Shown here: in pieces, positions 14,478 through 17,387 of the stretch
How the letters are laid out: each line of letters begins with the position of its first letter
Numbering within the stretch: the first letter of the stretch is position 1
Source: Methylobacter sp.
Lineage (GTDB): Bacteria; Pseudomonadota; Gammaproteobacteria; Methylococcales; Methylomonadaceae
Direction of reading: 5' to 3'
NCBI GenBank assembly: GCA_023229605.1
Contig: JALNYY010000093.1
Location: forward strand, 1 to 17,387
Length of the DNA: 17,387 nt
Notes under the pieces: model-generated
Database searches by the model: none
Seen by the model: the letters and a program-made list of their open reading frames with translations, nothing else
Told to the model about the DNA's origin: nothing
Translations under genes and position numbers: made by a program

Positions 14478-16166
14478 TTGCAATTTTCAAACGGATTTTT
14501 CATACAATTCATTCGGTTAGCTGGGCCTTTTTGGCATTCCGAGAACAAGTCCACTATTCGCAAGCTGACGCTGGCTTTATTCATGCTCACCGTGTTGCAG
14601 ATCGGTATTGCCGTCGTCATCACGGAATGGAGCGCCAATCTTTTCAATGCGCTGGAACAGCGCTCCATGAGCGGGTTGTTTACGCAGATCGGCCTGATCG
14701 TGTTGATTTTTGCGGCCAATATAGCGGTCACCACGGCTCATTTTAAAGTCAAGCGGCGATTGCAACTCGACTGGCGAAGCTGGCTAACGCACCGCTTGAT
14801 CGGTCAATGGATGACCGATGGCCGCCACTATTTGGTTACGCATGTTCAGGGGGCGCACGATAATCCTGATGGCAGAATCGCTGAAGATATCCGTATTGCA
14901 ACCGAATCCGCTATCGATCTTTGTCACTCCTTAATCTATTCCATATTGCTGCTTATCAGTTTTACCAAAATTCTTTGGACGCTGTCCGGTACCGTTACGC
15001 TTAATCTGTTGTTTTTCGAAATCCCCATTTACGGGCATTTGGTCTGGCTGGCTATTATTTATGCGGCTTGCGCTTCCGCATTGGGTTGGTGGCTGAGTCA
15101 GCCATTTACCCTGGCGACTGAGTCCAGACAAACCGTAGAGGCCAATTTCAGGTTTGGCTTGGTAAGCGCACGGGAAAACTCCCTGGCGATTGCGCTGGTT
15201 CACGGTGAAGCCAATGAGCGGACCCGCTTCATCGCGCTTTTTAATAATATTGTCCACGCCTGGCAGCGGCAAACCCATGCATGGGCGCATCTGTTCATGC
15301 TCACTTCCGGCTATTCGGTGTTGTCGATGGCATTCCCTATTCTGGTGTCCGCCCCCCGCTATATTTTGGGAAACATCACGCTCGGCGCCTTGATGCAATC
15401 AGCCCAGGCATTCCAGCAAACGGCCGGAGCCTGGTCCTGGCCGGTTGATAATATGGCCAAGGTCGCAGAATGGCGGGCTTCGGTCGAGCGGGTATTGGGA
15501 CTGGTGAATGGACTGGACCAGCTGGAGCAGGAAATCGTCCGTTATGACCCGCATCGGGTTATTCTGAAAAAAACACAACAGGATGTTTTACGTTTTAATG
15601 ATTTGTGCATTATCAGGCTCGACGGAGTGGTGTGCATATCGGCTATCAACGCAGAAATCAGGCCGGGTGACCGCATACTGGTTACCGGCAATGCCTTTAC
15701 CGGCTCAAAGTTATTCAAGGCGATAGTCGGTCTTTGGCCATGGGGAGAAGGCTCTATCGATTTGCCCCGTGACCCGGTGTTTTTTATGCCGCCCCGGCCT
15801 TATCTGCCGACAGGAACCTTGCGGGCGGCAATCTGCTATCCGTCAACCCACGCAGAATATACCGAGGCTGCGATTGCAGAGGCGCTGGAACTGGTAAATT
15901 TGGAAGAATTGCAGGAGCAACTCGACCTCGTGGATAATTGGGTAAGCGCGCTTTCCCGTGAGCAGCAACAGCGCCTGGGCGTGGTCCGATTGCTGTTGCA
16001 GCAACCCAAGTGGATCTTGCTGCAAGAGGCGATGGACTCGCTTGATTCCTCATGCGAAATGGAGATGCTGCGTTTGATAGCCCAAAAACTGCCAGATGCC
16101 GCGATACTGACGATTACCCACGAACCTTTGGCCGCAGGGTTTCATCAGCGACGGATAGTGCTGTAA
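14478..16166 (+). CDS. SbmA/YddA-type ABC transporter with degenerate ATPase domain
   Basis: A 562-residue membrane/ATPase fusion. The N-terminal ABC_membrane_2 domain is well preserved, including WRSWLTHRLIGQWM and DNPDGRIAEDIR, and has about six helices. Known relatives (YddA, BacA-like) move peptides, cobalamin or long-chain acyl groups. The C-terminal nucleotide-binding domain is abnormal. Walker A reads GNAFTGSK (404-411) instead of GxxGxGK[ST]; the Q-loop FLPQRPYLP is FMPPRPYLP. The signature SGGEQ is SREQQ (493-497), and Walker B is ILLQE (Gln516 for Asp). Only the Walker B Glu517 and the H-loop His in ITHEP remain. ATP hydrolysis is therefore doubtful, yet the frame is intact. The start is TTG with GGAG eight bases upstream; the next Met is inside the first helix. 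It is preceded by the lysR gene. Confidence 0.85.
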   Translation: MQFSNGFFIQFIRLAGPFWHSENKSTIRKLTLALFMLTVLQIGIAVVITEWSANLFNALEQRSMSGLFTQIGLIVLIFAANIAVTTAHFKVKRRLQLDWRSWLTHRLIGQWMTDGRHYLVTHVQGAHDNPDGRIAEDIRIATESAIDLCHSLIYSILLLISFTKILWTLSGTVTLNLLFFEIPIYGHLVWLAIIYAACASALGWWLSQPFTLATESRQTVEANFRFGLVSARENSLAIALVHGEANERTRFIALFNNIVHAWQRQTHAWAHLFMLTSGYSVLSMAFPILVSAPRYILGNITLGALMQSAQAFQQTAGAWSWPVDNMAKVAEWRASVERVLGLVNGLDQLEQEIVRYDPHRVILKKTQQDVLRFNDLCIIRLDGVVCISAINAEIRPGDRILVTGNAFTGSKLFKAIVGLWPWGEGSIDLPRDPVFFMPPRPYLPTGTLRAAICYPSTHAEYTEAAIAEALELVNLEELQEQLDLVDNWVSALSREQQQRLGVVRLLLQQPKWILLQEAMDSLDSSCEMEMLRLIAQKLPDAAILTITHEPLAAGFHQRRIVL

Positions 16167-16730
16167 TTGCCCTGTTTCTGATGTTTGCCGACAAGGAATA
16201 ATAAAAGGAAGCATGGTATTTCTATCAGGGCTACGCCGCCCCGCAACTGGCCACATTCGAAAAATATCACGGCTGTTTTTTTGAGCTATAAGACTGAAAC
16301 AGCCAGGGCTTGGAGTTTTCGAGATTGCGTGGATAGGAATGGTTAGCTGGCTAAGCTTGCTTGATGCGGATAGGCGGCAGCTGGATCAAGGGGTTTTGGC
16401 GGTGTATTTATATTTCCTCAAAAAGGCGGCTATCAACAAATGAGATTGTGTAGTATGGTGCCAACGGTTTTTATGAGTTGCGTTATACACCTACGATTGG
16501 AAAATAATATACACCTAAAAAAGTGTCTACTTAACGTTAAGCCCCACGATTGGGCGATCGTGTTGATTTTAAACAAAAATTCGCCAAGCTCGGCAAAAAA
16601 TGCTATTAGTTTAGCGAAGTAGACGCGGTGTATAACTGAAGTTGATACACCGCGTCTACTTCGCTAAACAAACCGGTGTTTTGCAAACCTTGGCGGCTTT
16701 TTTGCGTATCGGACACCGACCAGTCGCGTG
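16167..16730. other. Gene-poor region between ABC transporter and first attC site
   Basis: There is no recognisable gene in 564 bases. Short open stretches look like protein remnants. One follows TAATAA at 16197-16202 and reads EAWYFYQGYAAPQLATFE before stopping at 16288. Another, 16339-16443, has 34 codons starting MVSWLSLLDADRRQLDQGV. Neither has a ribosome-binding site. A 60-codon frame at 16440-16622 has no coding character and runs into an inverted repeat. Copies of a TATACACC/GTCTACTT motif recur here. I read it as decayed sequence at the edge of an integron cassette array. Confidence 0.4.
16582..16695. repeat. Perfect 24-bp inverted repeat inside a longer imperfect one
   Basis: The 24-base arms 16610-16633 (starting TTTAGCGAAGTAGACG) and 16645-16668 are perfect inverted copies around an 11-base spacer, which itself can pair AACT with AGTT. 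The outer flanks are also inverted: CGCCAAG at 16582-16588 with CTTGGCG at 16689-16695, and GCAAAA with TTTTGC further in. A third, imperfect copy of an arm (TATACACC, six A, GTGTCTACTT) lies at about 16509-16532. This resembles a small palindromic mobile element or a fold-back repeat. No family is recognised. Confidence 0.75.
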
Positions 16731-16856
16731 GCCTAACGCCTCGCTCAAGCACACGCTTCATCGGCTATTGATGATTTTTTAAAAGGCTAAGATGTCCGAA
16801 AAATCGTGAAACTTTAAAGTTCACAGAGAAGCGGTGCTTAGCTCGAAACGTTGGGC
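16731..16856 (+). other. Integron attC site 1
   Basis: The outer boxes are GCCTAAC (16731-16737) and GTTGGGC (16850-16856), fitting RYYYAAC and GTTRRRY. The inner arms GCTCAAGCAC (from 16743) and GTGCTTAGC (from 16835) pair with one extrahelical base, and CGCTTC/GAAGCG extends the stem. The length, 126 bp, is at the long end of the attC range. Recombination would occur after G16850. It belongs to a cassette to its left that has no recognisable gene. Confidence 0.85.
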
Positions 16857-16902
16857 AGTAACGCAATAGTTTCCACGTACCCGAAAAAAGAGAGAATGTG
16901 AA

Positions 16903-17229
16903 ATGTCCCCAAATCCAACATCCGTCGTAACTTGGGTTCTAGCTCTAGTCGTCCCATTCGGAACAGCAGTGGTACTTACAGGTTTTCTCACTTTAATTCC
17001 TCCCGAAGTTCTCTTTGAAATCGCAAAGGTACACTTTGCGGCAATTGTCGGCCTACCAACTGCTGCGGTCTTTTTTGCTTTTCTCGTAGTCGTTCTTCAA
17101 CAGGCATCAGGGCCAGTTAAGTTTGAGGGTTTGGGGTTCAAGTTTGAAGGCACATCTGGTCAGGTCGTGCTATGGATATTCTGCTTTCTCGCGGTAGCAG
17201 CCGCCATAAAGCTATTGTGGAATCTTTGA
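16903..17229 (+). CDS. Small three-helix membrane protein in an integron cassette
   Basis: A 108-residue hypothetical protein. There are three hydrophobic segments at about residues 8-31, 43-66 and 87-106. Between the second and third lies a Gly-rich repeated pattern (FEGLGFKFEGTSGQ). The C-terminus is LWIFCFLAVAAAIKLLWNL. No catalytic motif is visible. I recall similar short membrane proteins in integron cassettes, but no function is known. The GAGAG nine bases before the ATG is a fair ribosome-binding site. The gene starts 52 bases after the cassette boundary at 16850/16851 and ends seven bases before the next attC, the compact layout of a cassette gene. The cassette would be 16851-17293, 443 bp. 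Confidence 0.8.
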   Translation: MSPNPTSVVTWVLALVVPFGTAVVLTGFLTLIPPEVLFEIAKVHFAAIVGLPTAAVFFAFLVVVLQQASGPVKFEGLGFKFEGTSGQVVLWIFCFLAVAAAIKLLWNL

Positions 17230-17236
17230 GATTTCA

Positions 17237-17299
17237 GTCCAACCCGTCATTCGAGAGGGACAGCCCAGAAGCGGGCTGCCCCTCAATTTTACGTTGGGC
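17237..17299 (+). other. Integron attC site 2
   Basis: The outer boxes are GTCCAAC (17237-17243) and GTTGGGC (17293-17299). Between them is a strong hairpin, GAGGGACAGCCC (17254-17265) against GGGCTGCCCCTC (17272-17283), with one mismatch, plus a further weakly paired arm with unpaired bases. The length, 63 bp, is typical. It closes the cassette of the membrane protein and opens the cassette of the brnT-like gene. Confidence 0.9.
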
Positions 17300-17304
17300 A
17301 ATTC

Positions 17305-17332
17305 TTGACACAGCGGTTTTTGTACATACAAT
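17305..17332 (+). promoter_or_regulatory. Cassette-borne promoter of the brnT-like gene with palindromic operator
   Basis: TTGACA (17305-17310) and TACAAT (17327-17332) are 16 bases apart, a near-consensus promoter inside the cassette. TTGTACATACAA (17320-17331) is a palindrome over the -10, and TACAT/ATGTA overlaps it. These fit autoregulation by the antitoxin of a BrnTA system. The predicted transcript start falls at or next to the ATG at 17339, so the mRNA may be leaderless. Confidence 0.7.
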
Positions 17333-17338
17333 GTAACC

Positions 17339-17387
17339 ATGATTAAGTTTGAATGGGATACAACAAAAGCTGCTAGCAATCAGAAAA
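17339..17387 (+). CDS. brnT: BrnT-like toxin, 5' end only
   Basis: Only 16 codons are in the window: MIKFEWDTTKAASNQK. The start (I/K)FEWDxxKAxxNxxK is the hallmark N-terminus of BrnT, a RelE-fold ribonuclease toxin normally followed by its antitoxin and autorepressor brnA. Toxin-antitoxin pairs are common cassettes in chromosomal integrons and carry their own promoter, as here. The identification rests on a short stretch, and the antitoxin lies outside the window. Confidence 0.7.
   Translation, partial: MIKFEWDTTKAASNQK

Noticed and set aside
16536..16542. GTTAAGC, a possible further attC R' box
   Set aside because: It fits GTTRRRY, but the only RYYYAAC partner is directly adjacent and no paired inner arms exist, so it is not an attC site.
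16440..16622. 60-codon open frame in the region before attC 1
   Set aside because: It has no ribosome-binding site or coding character, and its end runs into the inverted repeat.

Overview
The window looks like chromosomal DNA of a gammaproteobacterium. A methanotroph-like relative (Methylococcales) would fit the mix of hemerythrin, truncated hemoglobin, rubredoxin and NsrR, but no methane-oxidation gene is present and the taxon is an inference. No rRNA, tRNA or CRISPR array is visible.

Layout. (1) 1-2626: the 3' part of an unknown cysteine-rich gene with a high-GC, C-ending codon style, a structured gap, and a lipoprotein of the 5'-nucleotidase/metallophosphatase family ending at a clear rho-independent terminator. 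(2) 2722-4985, minus strand: DUF488 protein, Fe-S type uracil-DNA-glycosylase-like protein, a possible 31-residue membrane peptide overlapping its stop codon, rubredoxin and a MOSC-domain protein. (3) 5079-5729, minus: a small serine recombinase whose active-site Arg is replaced by Gln. (4) 5782-7819: a nitric-oxide defence module. A group 1 truncated hemoglobin and a ferredoxin-type 2Fe-2S/FAD/NAD reductase form one minus-strand operon, and nsrR is divergent. The shared region has a near-consensus NsrR operator inside a 33-bp palindrome that overlaps a good promoter, plus a second, weaker operator. The pair resembles a flavohemoglobin split in two. (5) 7877-13053, minus: a tripartite efflux operon (EmrB-like MFS pump, hemerythrin, NodT/OprM outer-membrane lipoprotein, EmrA-like adaptor) with a divergent LysR regulator and large inverted repeats between them. 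(6) 14478-16166: an SbmA/YddA-type ABC transporter with a normal-looking membrane domain but an ATPase domain that has lost most catalytic motifs.

(7) 16167-17387: a gene-poor stretch with a perfect 24-bp inverted repeat, then two integron attC sites (16731-16856 and 17237-17299). They bracket a cassette for a three-helix membrane protein. A second cassette starts with its own promoter and the first 16 codons of a BrnT-type toxin. No integron integrase lies in the window, so this is either the edge of a chromosomal integron or an attC cluster without integrase.

Most notable: the NsrR-controlled split NO dioxygenase candidate, the transporter with a decayed ATPase, and the integron cassettes. 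Everything was read by eye; no database search was possible.
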